Source: Aliidiomarina minuta (lineage in GTDB: Bacteria > Pseudomonadota > Gammaproteobacteria > Enterobacterales > Alteromonadaceae). From it: a stretch of DNA of 64,000 nucleotides. Positions 34,226 to 42,589 of this stretch are shown one piece after another. The stretch lies in assembly GCF_003987145.1 (NCBI RefSeq), contig NZ_PIPL01000001.1:434001-498000 (forward strand), read 5' to 3'. The notes below the pieces were generated by a model. The model was not told the origin of the DNA, made no database searches, and saw only the letters and a program-made list of their open reading frames with translations. The position numbers were made by a program, and so were the translations under genes. Within the stretch, counting starts at the first letter, position 1; each line of letters starts with the position of its first letter.

Positions 34226-35482
34226 ATGTATCAGAATAACGAAATCCCGAAAGAAAAGGCTTTTGATCAAAGCATTCAGCTAATTAAAGAAGGATATAGC
34301 TTCATTGCAAATCGTCGCCAGGAGCTAAACTCTAACATCTTTGAGTCCCGTCTTTTAGGGCAAAAAGCCTATTGTTTGGCTGGTAGCGAAGCTGCCAGAC
34401 TTTTTTATGATGAGAGCAAATTTAAGCGCGCTGGCGTGGCTCCTTTACCCATTGAGAAAACGCTTTTTGGTGAAGGTGGTGTTCAGGGACTTGATGACGA
34501 AGCACATAAGCATCGCAAAGCACTTTTTATGTCGCTATGGACAGAGGACGCTCTCTCCGAACTGCGACAGTTAACACAACACCACTATGCGAAAGCGAGT
34601 GAAAAATGGCAAGAGAGCAAATCAATCATTTTATATGATGAAGTAAAGATAGTTTTGACCCGGGTTATTTGTGAATGGACAGGGGTGCCTTTGGAGGAAG
34701 ATGAAGTTGAGGACAGGGCGGAGCAGTTAAGCGAAATGTATGAGAAAGCGGGTTATGTGGGGCTTGGTCACTTCAAGGGATGGGTAGCCAGATCCAGAGC
34801 CGAAGACTGGATAAGCGAATTGGTTGAAGCTATTCGAAACTCCGAGCTACAAGTCGACGAGCAACGTCCTATATATAAATTTTGTTGGCACCGGGATGAA
34901 AATGGCGAACTTCTTGATGTTGAAACTGTTGCTGTGGAAATTCTGAACCTGCTGCGTCCCACTGTTGCCAATGCGGTGTGGATAACTTTTGCTGGTCTGG
35001 CAGTTCACGACTACCCGCAGGAGGTCGAGGAGGTGCGCAACGGAGGTAGTCAGAAACTACTTTATTTTTGTCAGGAAATCCGTCGGTTTTACCCGTTTTT
35101 TCCTTTCACCGTTGCGCAAGTGCGACATCACTTCGAATGGAATGGCTGTATTTTTGAGGAAGGTACTTTAACTCTACTTGATCTGTACGGGACCAATCAT
35201 CATCCGGATGAGTGGGAGGACCCTGAGGTTTTTAATCCTGCGCGCTTTGAAAAAACAGAGATAACGCCTTTTAATTTTATTCCTCAAGGCGGTGGTGGGT
35301 ATGAGTCCGGCCATCGTTGTGCCGGCGAATGGATGACGCTGACGATTGTTGAGGAAAGCGTAGATTTACTCATTAACCAGCTGGATTACAAAATACCGGA
35401 CCAGGATCTAAGTTATGACCTGAGTGATATACCTGCGTTACCTCGCAGTAAAGTAAAAATGACTGACATTCGCTTACGTTAG
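34226..35482 (+). CDS. CYP152-family cytochrome P450 (H2O2-using fatty-acid hydroxylase type)
   Basis: 418 residues; the ATG at 34226 follows GGAGAGA. Haem-ligand loop FIPQGGGGYESGHRCAGEW with Cys365; ExxR in EIRRFYPFFP (~283). The I-helix segment EILNLLRPTVANAVWITFAG has Arg-Pro in place of the acid/Thr pair, which is diagnostic of CYP152 peroxygenases: the substrate carboxylate and Arg act together so H2O2 is used directly without redox partners. Fits with no ferredoxin or reductase gene nearby. Product is probably alpha- or beta-hydroxy fatty acids or alkenes; which one cannot be read from sequence. Confidence 0.93.
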   Translation: MYQNNEIPKEKAFDQSIQLIKEGYSFIANRRQELNSNIFESRLLGQKAYCLAGSEAARLFYDESKFKRAGVAPLPIEKTLFGEGGVQGLDDEAHKHRKALFMSLWTEDALSELRQLTQHHYAKASEKWQESKSIILYDEVKIVLTRVICEWTGVPLEEDEVEDRAEQLSEMYEKAGYVGLGHFKGWVARSRAEDWISELVEAIRNSELQVDEQRPIYKFCWHRDENGELLDVETVAVEILNLLRPTVANAVWITFAGLAVHDYPQEVEEVRNGGSQKLLYFCQEIRRFYPFFPFTVAQVRHHFEWNGCIFEEGTLTLLDLYGTNHHPDEWEDPEVFNPARFEKTEITPFNFIPQGGGGYESGHRCAGEWMTLTIVEESVDLLINQLDYKIPDQDLSYDLSDIPALPRSKVKMTDIRLR

Positions 35483-35508
35483 AGTCTTTAAAATAAAGGA
35501 GCGTTTCT

Positions 35509-36366
35509 ATGGTGGAAAAAAACACACCTCCGGCGCAGCATCAGGAACAACGACCGGGCCGCGAAGGAAAGATGGATCCGGAGCCAGTTTATATTACTGA
35601 TGATTACCGCGCCGCAGATAAACTGCGCGGTAAAGTCGCTATTATTACCGGCGGCGACAGCGGTATAGGTCGCGCAGTCGCCGTGCACTACGCCAAAGAA
35701 GGCGCCAGAATTATGCTGGTGTATCTGGAAGAGCACAAAGATGCGAAGCTAAGTTGTGAAGAAATCAGGCGTCACGGTGGTGAGGTCATTGCCAGAGCAG
35801 GTGATCTGGGTGAAAAGTCAGTGTGTGAAGATATCGTGCGGGAAACCCTCGACGCATGGGGACAAATTGATATTCTGGTCAACAACGCTGGTGAGCAGCA
35901 TCCGAAGAAAAGCATAGTGGACATCAGCGAGGAGCAGCTTCTGCAAACTTTTCAAAGCAATATCTTTGCGATGTTTTATCTTATTCAAACAGCCCTTGAA
36001 CATATGCCATCAGGCAGTGTGATCATCAACACTTCATCGGTCACGGCATACAAGGGGAATCCAATATTACTGGATTATTCTGCTTCTAAAGGTGCAATTA
36101 CGGCTTTTACCCGTTCACTTGCTATTAATCTGGCAGAACAGGGGATTCGAGTGAACGCGGTGGCTCCAGGACCTGTCTGGACGCCTCTGATCCCTTCAAC
36201 TTTTAGCGAGGAACAAGTGGATGATTTTGGTGGTAATACACCAATGAAACGCCCAGGTCAGCCTGCAGAACTGGCACCGGCTTATGTGTATCTGGCTTGT
36301 CAGGATTCGTCATACGTGAGTGGTCAGGTTATTCACGTAAATGGGGGGACACCGGTAAACGGCTGA
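35509..36366 (+). CDS. SDR oxidoreductase (YghA-like)
   Basis: 285 residues with an N-terminal extension typical of YghA and general-stress GsiB-associated SDRs (PPAQHQEQRPGREGKMDP, then the DYRAADKLRGKVAIITG start). TGGDSGIG nucleotide loop, NNAGEQHP, catalytic Ser in NTSSVTAYKG and Tyr-x-x-x-Lys in DYSASKGA, C-terminal GQVIHVNGG. NAD(P)-dependent aldehyde/alcohol dehydrogenase, physiological substrate uncertain. It starts 26 bp after the P450 and completes a set of co-directional stress genes. Confidence 0.93.
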   Translation: MVEKNTPPAQHQEQRPGREGKMDPEPVYITDDYRAADKLRGKVAIITGGDSGIGRAVAVHYAKEGARIMLVYLEEHKDAKLSCEEIRRHGGEVIARAGDLGEKSVCEDIVRETLDAWGQIDILVNNAGEQHPKKSIVDISEEQLLQTFQSNIFAMFYLIQTALEHMPSGSVIINTSSVTAYKGNPILLDYSASKGAITAFTRSLAINLAEQGIRVNAVAPGPVWTPLIPSTFSEEQVDDFGGNTPMKRPGQPAELAPAYVYLACQDSSYVSGQVIHVNGGTPVNG

Positions 36367-36388
36367 GCTTTTTAGCAGAATATATGAA

Positions 36389-36465
<77 letters not shown>

Positions 36466-36643
36466 ACATTTAGGTGTGGTGTCGTGAAGACGGCGTAATG
36501 ATAGTGAGTTGGGCCTTGCGGTGCAAGTACTTTTTGCGCAGGTCAGGCTGATTGCATAAAAGCTAACCGTTTTGTCATGGGTTTGACAGACAGGCATGCA
36601 GCCACTAGATATGAGACTCGGGTTTGGCCTAACGGAGTTGACT

Positions 36644-37579
36644 ATGGATAGCATTGAAGACGATATTTCTGAATATTTTGAGCAGGTAGTGAAAGAAGAA
36701 AAAGAACTGGATCATGATGGTGAAGTCAGTTCCTGGATGCGCGAAGTGGGCAAAGATGACAAAAGCATGTTCGGCATCTGTGCAGTCAGCACTCGGGGTA
36801 AGGTGAAAGAGGGAGCGAATACCACGGAGAAGTTTCCGTTAGAGAGTGTTTCTAAAGCCCTTTCATTTGCCCTTGCTCTGGAAGATGTGGGCGCTGATAA
36901 AGTATTTGAACATGTGGGCAAAGAGCCCCGGGGCGATTCATTTAATTCTGTTGCTGCGGTAGAAAATGAACAGCCGGGCATTCCTTCCAATCCTATGATT
37001 AACGCGGGCGCCATTGTTTGCACGTCTTTGATTAAAGGACGCAACGGTGAAGAGCGGTACACCCGTTTGCGGGATTTTATCCGTAAACTGGCCGGTAATG
37101 ATCAGCTGGATTATAACCACGAGATGTTTGCAGCTGAAGAAAAAGACTTAAATCGTGCCTTGTTCTATTTTATGCGTAGTCACGACATTGTGTCTGGTAG
37201 CGAAGAAGACAGCCTGCTGCCTTATATGAAACAAACCTCCATCGAGATGAACTGTGTTGATCTGGCTCGTATTGCGGCAGTTTTGGCGAACGCTGGCAAA
37301 GCGCCGGGTTCGGACGAACAACTGATTAGCCCTGAAAACCTGCGCATTGTGCTCACCTTAATGTTTACCACTGGTATATACGAGGCCTCAGGTGCCTATG
37401 CGGTGGATGTGGGCATACCTTCCAAAAGCGGTATTTCAGGCGCCATTCTGGCCGTGGTACCCGGGCGTATGGGGTTAAGCACTATAGGGCCTGCACTCGA
37501 TGAAAGCGGTAATAGCATTGCCGGTGTGCGGATGCTGGGAAAACTGGCGCAGCGTTGGCACCTGGGCAGTTTTGCTTAA
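36644..37579 (+). CDS. glsA: Glutaminase (serine-dependent beta-lactamase fold)
   Basis: 311 residues from the ATG at 36644 (ACGGAG upstream); 305-310 is usual. Hydrolyses glutamine to glutamate and ammonia. The catalytic Ser-x-x-Lys is ESVSK (Ser68, Lys71), followed by NPMINAGAIV (substrate-binding Asn), and a KSGISGAILAVVPGRMGL Lys-Ser-Gly box. No signal peptide. It converges on the GGDEF/EAL gene with stops overlapping by 4 bp. Deviations in the first 40 residues are ordinary for the family. Confidence 0.95.
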   Translation: MDSIEDDISEYFEQVVKEEKELDHDGEVSSWMREVGKDDKSMFGICAVSTRGKVKEGANTTEKFPLESVSKALSFALALEDVGADKVFEHVGKEPRGDSFNSVAAVENEQPGIPSNPMINAGAIVCTSLIKGRNGEERYTRLRDFIRKLAGNDQLDYNHEMFAAEEKDLNRALFYFMRSHDIVSGSEEDSLLPYMKQTSIEMNCVDLARIAAVLANAGKAPGSDEQLISPENLRIVLTLMFTTGIYEASGAYAVDVGIPSKSGISGAILAVVPGRMGLSTIGPALDESGNSIAGVRMLGKLAQRWHLGSFA

Positions 37580-39426
37580 GCTGGATACAGCTGAATAAAA
37601 TTATGAACGGGCAGGGCCGGAGACCATAGATATCCCTGGCCCTGGTCGCAGCCTAAGCTAATTAATAGCTCTCTGGTTGCTTCATCTTCTATGCCTTCGG
37701 CGATGGTTTCCAGGCCCAGAGCCCGGCTCATATTGACGATCGCGGCAACCAGAGACTGGTCCCGTTCTGATGTGGACAGATTGCAAATGAATGCACGGTC
37801 AATTTTAAGCACGGAGGCGTGAAAATTTTGTAAGTGGCGTAGGTTCGAATAGCCGGTACCGAAGTCATCAATGCTGAATGAAAACCCCTTTTCATTCAAA
37901 GTGTCGAGCTGTTTTTGGACACTAAAGGTGTCGCTTAGCAGCAGTGACTCTGTCAGTTCGAGTTCGATTTTATCAGCATCCAGATGGTACTTTTCAGCTT
38001 GCTCCGTTAACTGAGACACCAGGTTGTCATCGCGAAATTGAATAGCCGAAATATTAATAGCTACCGGAATCTGTTGACCAATAACCTGTTTCCATTCGGC
38101 GATTTGGGCAAAGGTTCTTTCAATTACCCAATTACCTAACTCAATAATTAAACCACTGCGCTCGGCCAGCGGAATAAACTGATCCGGTGGGATGATCGAG
38201 CCGTCTGCCTGCGGCCAGCGTAAAAGTACTTCTGCACCAATAATCTGGCCTGATTTGAGCTGGTATTTGGGCTGGAAATAGAGTTCGAATTCCTGGTTCT
38301 CAATAGCATCTCTGAGCTGCTGCAGTAATGAAAAATTAGTGTTCTGTAATTTTATTAAATCACTACGATAGTGGCGCACTGCATTTCGACCTGCCGCTTT
38401 AGCCAGTAGCATAGCAGTGTCAGCCTGACGCACTAGCTGGTGAAGTTCGAGTCCATGCTCAGGAGCTATAGAGAAACCAATAGAGGCAGAGATATCAATA
38501 CGTTGCTGATTGATTGAAAAAGGTGATTTTATTTCCGTCAAGGCCTTCTGACACCAGTCTTCGATTTCCTCATAAGGGTCTGATACGGGCATCAGCAACA
38601 TAAATTCATCGGCGTTAAAACGGCTGAGTATAGTTCCTTCTGCGGTCAGTGTTTTAAGACGCTGGCCCACGTGATGCAGCAGAATATCGCCCACCTGATG
38701 TCCTAAGGCATCGTTTATGGTTTTAAAGTTATCCAGATTAATAATAACCACCGCCAACTGGTGTTTTTCTGCCTGGCACTGGTCGAGCAAGTGTGGATAA
38801 GCATTTTCACTGTAAATACGATTATGGAGCCCGGTTACGCTGTCTTCCATGGCCAGACGTTGCAAGGCTTGTTGGTTGTCGTGGACTCTTTTGTTTTCTT
38901 TGCGTAAGGACTTGAGCATACGCTGAGTGTCATGGGTCACCAGAAAAATACCCAGGCCCGTGAGGACCATTATGACCACAATGTGAACGGCGTGATTCCA
39001 GGTAGTATCAAAAGAAGTGGTTTGAATAATGCCTTCTATGGCGAGGTACACCAGAATCAGACTGTAACTGGCGATAAAAATCGTCAGACTAATAAGTAGC
39101 GTGCGATTACCATAAAGAGCAGCAAAGACCAGAATGCCTGGGTAGGCCAGAATTGAAATATCATGAATGCCAGTGCTTCGGGTGGCCAGTATCGACATAA
39201 TAATAGCCAATGGCCAGAGGAAAAAGCCGGCAGCGAGCGTTGGTTTATTTATATAGGCCAGATAAAAGGCAATGACAGAAGTGAAAACGGGTAAGCTGAT
39301 CCAGAAAGCAACGATAGCCTGCTCGGCAACCAGAGCGGCTACCAGCATGCCAATTAAACTAATACCAATAATTTGCAGTAAACGAAAGCGGCTGAATTGT
39401 TGACGGGTATCTAAATAACTTATCAT
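37576..39426 (-). CDS. Membrane GGDEF/EAL protein, probable c-di-GMP phosphodiesterase
   Basis: 616 residues. The N-terminal ~170 residues hold six membrane helices. The GGDEF domain (~205-365) has FNADEF instead of GGDEF in the active loop, so cyclase activity is doubtful. The EAL domain (~370-610) keeps the catalytic set: EVLLR, NISAIQF, ELTES, DDFGTGYS, Lys in LKIDRAF and EGIEDE. It should degrade c-di-GMP, perhaps with GTP sensing by the degenerate GGDEF. Ends tail to tail with glsA. Confidence 0.93.
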   Translation of the reverse strand: MISYLDTRQQFSRFRLLQIIGISLIGMLVAALVAEQAIVAFWISLPVFTSVIAFYLAYINKPTLAAGFFLWPLAIIMSILATRSTGIHDISILAYPGILVFAALYGNRTLLISLTIFIASYSLILVYLAIEGIIQTTSFDTTWNHAVHIVVIMVLTGLGIFLVTHDTQRMLKSLRKENKRVHDNQQALQRLAMEDSVTGLHNRIYSENAYPHLLDQCQAEKHQLAVVIINLDNFKTINDALGHQVGDILLHHVGQRLKTLTAEGTILSRFNADEFMLLMPVSDPYEEIEDWCQKALTEIKSPFSINQQRIDISASIGFSIAPEHGLELHQLVRQADTAMLLAKAAGRNAVRHYRSDLIKLQNTNFSLLQQLRDAIENQEFELYFQPKYQLKSGQIIGAEVLLRWPQADGSIIPPDQFIPLAERSGLIIELGNWVIERTFAQIAEWKQVIGQQIPVAINISAIQFRDDNLVSQLTEQAEKYHLDADKIELELTESLLLSDTFSVQKQLDTLNEKGFSFSIDDFGTGYSNLRHLQNFHASVLKIDRAFICNLSTSERDQSLVAAIVNMSRALGLETIAEGIEDEATRELLISLGCDQGQGYLWSPALPVHNFIQLYPA

Positions 39427-39504
39427 TAACTGCGTAAGCCCTGAATAAAAAACCGTTTTAGTATACTGAGTCCTGACAAAAAGAACATATGACAGAGATC
39501 ACTT

Positions 39505-40617
39505 TTATAACAAAAAGTCAGCGCGGACAGCTGTTTGCTGATTGTTTGTACAGTTTGTGGTAAATAATTCATTCCACTTTTCATTATGTACCTGTGTCTT
39601 ATTATGCACTTTTTCCGCATGACTAAGTTCGCCGGCTAACTCATTCAGGTAGGTTTGCCAGCGTGGCTCTGAACTTAAATCACGCATACGCATAAGCTGA
39701 GTTTTGAGCTCGGCATGGGTGGTTCGCCATTCTGCAATTTGAGGCTGAATATGAGTCTGATAATGCAGGTGCACCCTCTGTAGCTGTTCTTTATCAACAC
39801 AGGTCGATTTATTAATCGCTTCTTCAAGCTGTTGGTTTAAAGAAGATATCCAGGCTAGTGCTTGTTGTTGAGTGCGCCAGAAGCGAGGCAGGTAATCAGA
39901 TTGATTAAGAACACGAAAATGTTTTCTATAATCTTCTAGCGGGACCTTTACCTCGGGGTTTGCATGGACTTTCTCAAAGGTATCCGCCAGATAAGTCAGG
40001 GCATCCAGTGAGCTTTGAGCGTCCGGGTGAGGCGCTGGAGGCAGGGGGGAAGAATGGGCCCGTAATGCGCTACGAAGTTCCTCACTGTTGGTTAACACTC
40101 GTTCAATCCATTGTGGCAGGACTTCAACCTTATGGGTTATGGCTTCCGTTAGCGCCTCATTTAGTCTGGGATTGTCGCCGACGGAGCCTTGACGACATTC
40201 CTTTAGTGCCTGCATAAGATCAATTTCATAATAAAGGCGGGCGCTAGGGCTGCGCAGCCGGCCTAAAGCGCTGTTACGCTCAGCTATGAGGGCGCCGGCA
40301 CGGCAGCGATCCAGACGCATGCTGTCCAGTAGCGATATTGAAGCTTCGTCAATAGGTGAGCGTAGTGTGTTAGCACGTGGCATCACTGGCATAGGTTGCG
40401 GGTCTACGGGCAGTGGTTGCTGTTCCAGCGCCTGACTTAACTGTGCCTGGTATTCTGCAAAAAGCTGTTCGGTTTGATTAGCAGGAGAACAGCCGCTTAC
40501 TATGAACAGACCCGCTAAGAGCGGACCTATAACAGAGAATAGAGGCTTTCCCGTGTGGCTAAAACTAGCTACACTAGACACCCTTTTAAAACTTGGTTTC
40601 AATTGAGGTTGCATCAT
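39505..40617 (-). CDS. DUF3080 lipoprotein
   Basis: About 370 residues; start uncertain. An ATG pair at 40617/40614 lies exactly at the ribE start on the other strand and has no ribosome site. The signal segment SVIGPLLAGLFIVSGC (lipobox Cys ~ residue 43) would fit a shorter N terminus. The mature part is helical, with regular Arg/Gln-rich segments and two Cys pairs near the ends, as in DUF3080 proteins of Alteromonadales and Pseudomonas. Function unknown. Divergent from riboflavin synthase with a shared overlapping 5' region. Confidence 0.8.
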   Translation of the reverse strand: MMQPQLKPSFKRVSSVASFSHTGKPLFSVIGPLLAGLFIVSGCSPANQTEQLFAEYQAQLSQALEQQPLPVDPQPMPVMPRANTLRSPIDEASISLLDSMRLDRCRAGALIAERNSALGRLRSPSARLYYEIDLMQALKECRQGSVGDNPRLNEALTEAITHKVEVLPQWIERVLTNSEELRSALRAHSSPLPPAPHPDAQSSLDALTYLADTFEKVHANPEVKVPLEDYRKHFRVLNQSDYLPRFWRTQQQALAWISSLNQQLEEAINKSTCVDKEQLQRVHLHYQTHIQPQIAEWRTTHAELKTQLMRMRDLSSEPRWQTYLNELAGELSHAEKVHNKTQVHNEKWNELFTTNCTNNQQTAVRADFLL

Positions 40618-41233
40618 GTTCACAGGCATTGTCCAGACTAAAGCCAAGGTTAACGCTATTCAGGATAAGGAGCAATTTCGTCACCTTATACTTGAGACTG
40701 AACCCAAACATCTTAAAGACCTTGAAATTGGTGCCAGTATCGCGATTAATGGTTGTTGCCTGACCGTGGTTGATTTTGAAAGCCAGGGGTTGGTTCACTT
40801 TGATGTCATTGATGAAACTTTGCGTTTAACCAACTTAGGTCAGCTAAACCCTGGCGATCGGGTGAACTTTGAACGCTCTCTGACCGTGGGCCGTGAATTG
40901 GGCGGGCATATAGTATCGGGCCATGTGCATTGCACCGCGGAAGTAACGCAGCGCGTGGACAGCGCCAACAACTGTCGTATGTTCCTTAAAGTCCCGCCTG
41001 AGTGGATGGAGTTCATTCTGGTGAAAGGTTTTGTTGCTGTCGATGGGGCGAGTCTCACGGTTGGTGAAACTACAGATGAAGGGTTCTGGTTGCACCTGAT
41101 CCCCGAAACGCTGGGTGTTACCACACTGGGTGAAGCTGCCCCTGGCAGTTTGCTTAATATTGAGGCGGACCAGCAAACCATGGCCATTGTCGCCACTGTA
41201 AAAAGAGTATTGGCACAGCAACAGGCTCAATAA
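40616..41233 (+). CDS. ribE: Riboflavin synthase alpha subunit
   Basis: 205 residues starting MFTGIVQTKA, the invariant N terminus of the family. Two lumazine-binding repeats (~1-97 and ~98-195); each has a Gly-Ile-x...NGCCLTVV / DGASLTVGE Ser/Thr-Val motif. Dismutates 6,7-dimethyl-8-ribityllumazine to riboflavin. Not in a rib operon here. The start is supported by a weak TTGAGGTTGC and by strict homology. The last few codons overlap the CPXCG gene on the other strand. Confidence 0.98.
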   Translation: MFTGIVQTKAKVNAIQDKEQFRHLILETEPKHLKDLEIGASIAINGCCLTVVDFESQGLVHFDVIDETLRLTNLGQLNPGDRVNFERSLTVGRELGGHIVSGHVHCTAEVTQRVDSANNCRMFLKVPPEWMEFILVKGFVAVDGASLTVGETTDEGFWLHLIPETLGVTTLGEAAPGSLLNIEADQQTMAIVATVKRVLAQQQAQ

Positions 41234-41439
41234 TACTGTTCATCGTCCGCATCCACTTTCAGGTGCAGTTTTCCATCGCCGACATCGCGGTGCATGCGGA
41301 CATGAATGTCGCCTCCACAAGCAGGACATTCATCCTGATAATCCTGTTCTTCTTCTGAAATATCAACATCAAGATGAATACTGTGTCCGCAATGGGGGCA
41401 GTGCACTATTGTATCTCGTACCTTAGAGGTGTCAGACAT
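41227..41439 (-). CDS. CPXCG-motif cysteine-rich protein
   Basis: 70 residues with two Cys-x-x-Cys zinc knuckles: HCPHCGHSI and CPACGGDI, separated by an acidic linker (DVDISEEEQDYQDE), and an acidic C terminus. Typical CPXCG protein of unknown function, common next to ribE or other housekeeping genes in Alteromonadales. The stop overlaps the ribE end. Confidence 0.9.
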   Translation of the reverse strand: MSDTSKVRDTIVHCPHCGHSIHLDVDISEEEQDYQDECPACGGDIHVRMHRDVGDGKLHLKVDADDEQYY

Positions 41440-41507
41440 AGGGACTCCTATAAACTTGGTAAAGTTAAAGTCTGGATTCCTCCAAAGTGTAGCAAGGCAG
41501 AAGCGTT

Positions 41508-42413
41508 TTAGCGTAGGAAGAGCAACGCAATTCCGAGAAGTGCCAGCAGGGTACCCGTTAAGGCCCGGGCAGAGACTCCTCTCCCGTAAAGCATATTAAT
41601 GGCGATCATAAATAAAGGCGCAGTTGCCAGCAATGTCTGTGCTATTCCCGGAGTTACATAAGCGATAGCTATTTGTTGCAGCCATATCGCCAGAAAAGTA
41701 CCCATAAAAATAGCGCTCATTAAAGGCAGAACACGGGTTTTACGTACCTGTCCCCAAGTGCTTTTAAAAAGCCGTGGTGCAAAAATAAGAAGGCCGGCGG
41801 TTAACGCCAGGGTGCCGCCGCCCAGTCGAATCAGTGCTGCCTGCATGGCATTCACTTCAAAGGACTGCAACGCATGGAACGCCATGACCAGCCCGCTGGC
41901 CTGGCACCAGGCTGCGGTGACAGCAAAGGCTAAGCCGCTACGACTGAGCTGTCCTGGCACTTCAACGGACGTCATGCGTTTTTCGGTAAGTACAAAAATG
42001 ACGCCGGCAATAACAGTGAAGGCGGCTATGATTTCTAGCAGCGTTAAGATTTCCCCCAAAAACACCCAGGCAATAACGGCGGCCAGCGGCGGTGCCAGAT
42101 ATTCCAGTAAAATAGTATGCCAGGGCCCGAGGCGACGCAGAGCAGCAAAATAACAGGTATCGCCAATAGTAATGCCAATGACGCCGCTGAGTAGTAACAA
42201 CCAGAGTGCAGGCGACGAAGGGTCCAGCGGCAACTGATGACCAAATAGAAGCAGACTGATAAGTAATAAAGGGCACGCGACCATGCCTTTGACCAGGTTT
42301 AATTGGGCGGCACTCAGGTGCAGGCTGCTGCGATTGTAGAGCAGCGTAGCTAAGGCCCAGAAAAGGGCGGCGCTTAATGCGGCCAGCTGGCCGATTAAAA
42401 GGGTCATTTTCAT
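41508..42413 (-). CDS. EamA-family (DMT) transporter
   Basis: 301 residues with ten predicted membrane helices arranged as two EamA repeats (~5-138 and ~155-300). The first repeat ends EYLAPPLAAVIAWVFLGE, the second carries LLATAPLFMIAINMLYGRG, the conserved positions for the family. Exports or imports amino acids, metabolites or nucleotide sugars; substrate unknown. The initiator ATG at 42413 has a weak ribosome site. Monocistronic and adjacent to the CPXCG gene. Confidence 0.9.
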   Translation of the reverse strand: MKMTLLIGQLAALSAALFWALATLLYNRSSLHLSAAQLNLVKGMVACPLLLISLLLFGHQLPLDPSSPALWLLLLSGVIGITIGDTCYFAALRRLGPWHTILLEYLAPPLAAVIAWVFLGEILTLLEIIAAFTVIAGVIFVLTEKRMTSVEVPGQLSRSGLAFAVTAAWCQASGLVMAFHALQSFEVNAMQAALIRLGGGTLALTAGLLIFAPRLFKSTWGQVRKTRVLPLMSAIFMGTFLAIWLQQIAIAYVTPGIAQTLLATAPLFMIAINMLYGRGVSARALTGTLLALLGIALLFLR

Positions 42414-42589
42414 CCGCTTCAGGTAACAAAGGTGGCCTAGCTTACCTAAGGCGCAATCGGCATGCCAGCAGCGTTGCGTGAAAAGGCTATTTTCGTTATA
42501 GTTTGCCCAGCTTCATGGTACGAAGCCCTCATTTTATATACCCATGCACGTGGCACTTGGTAGGTGTCACCACTGTGAAAGGAACTAAC

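Noticed and set aside
40560..40620. FMN riboswitch upstream of ribE
   Set aside because: The space before ribE is occupied by the divergent DUF3080 start and shows none of the conserved RFN segments.
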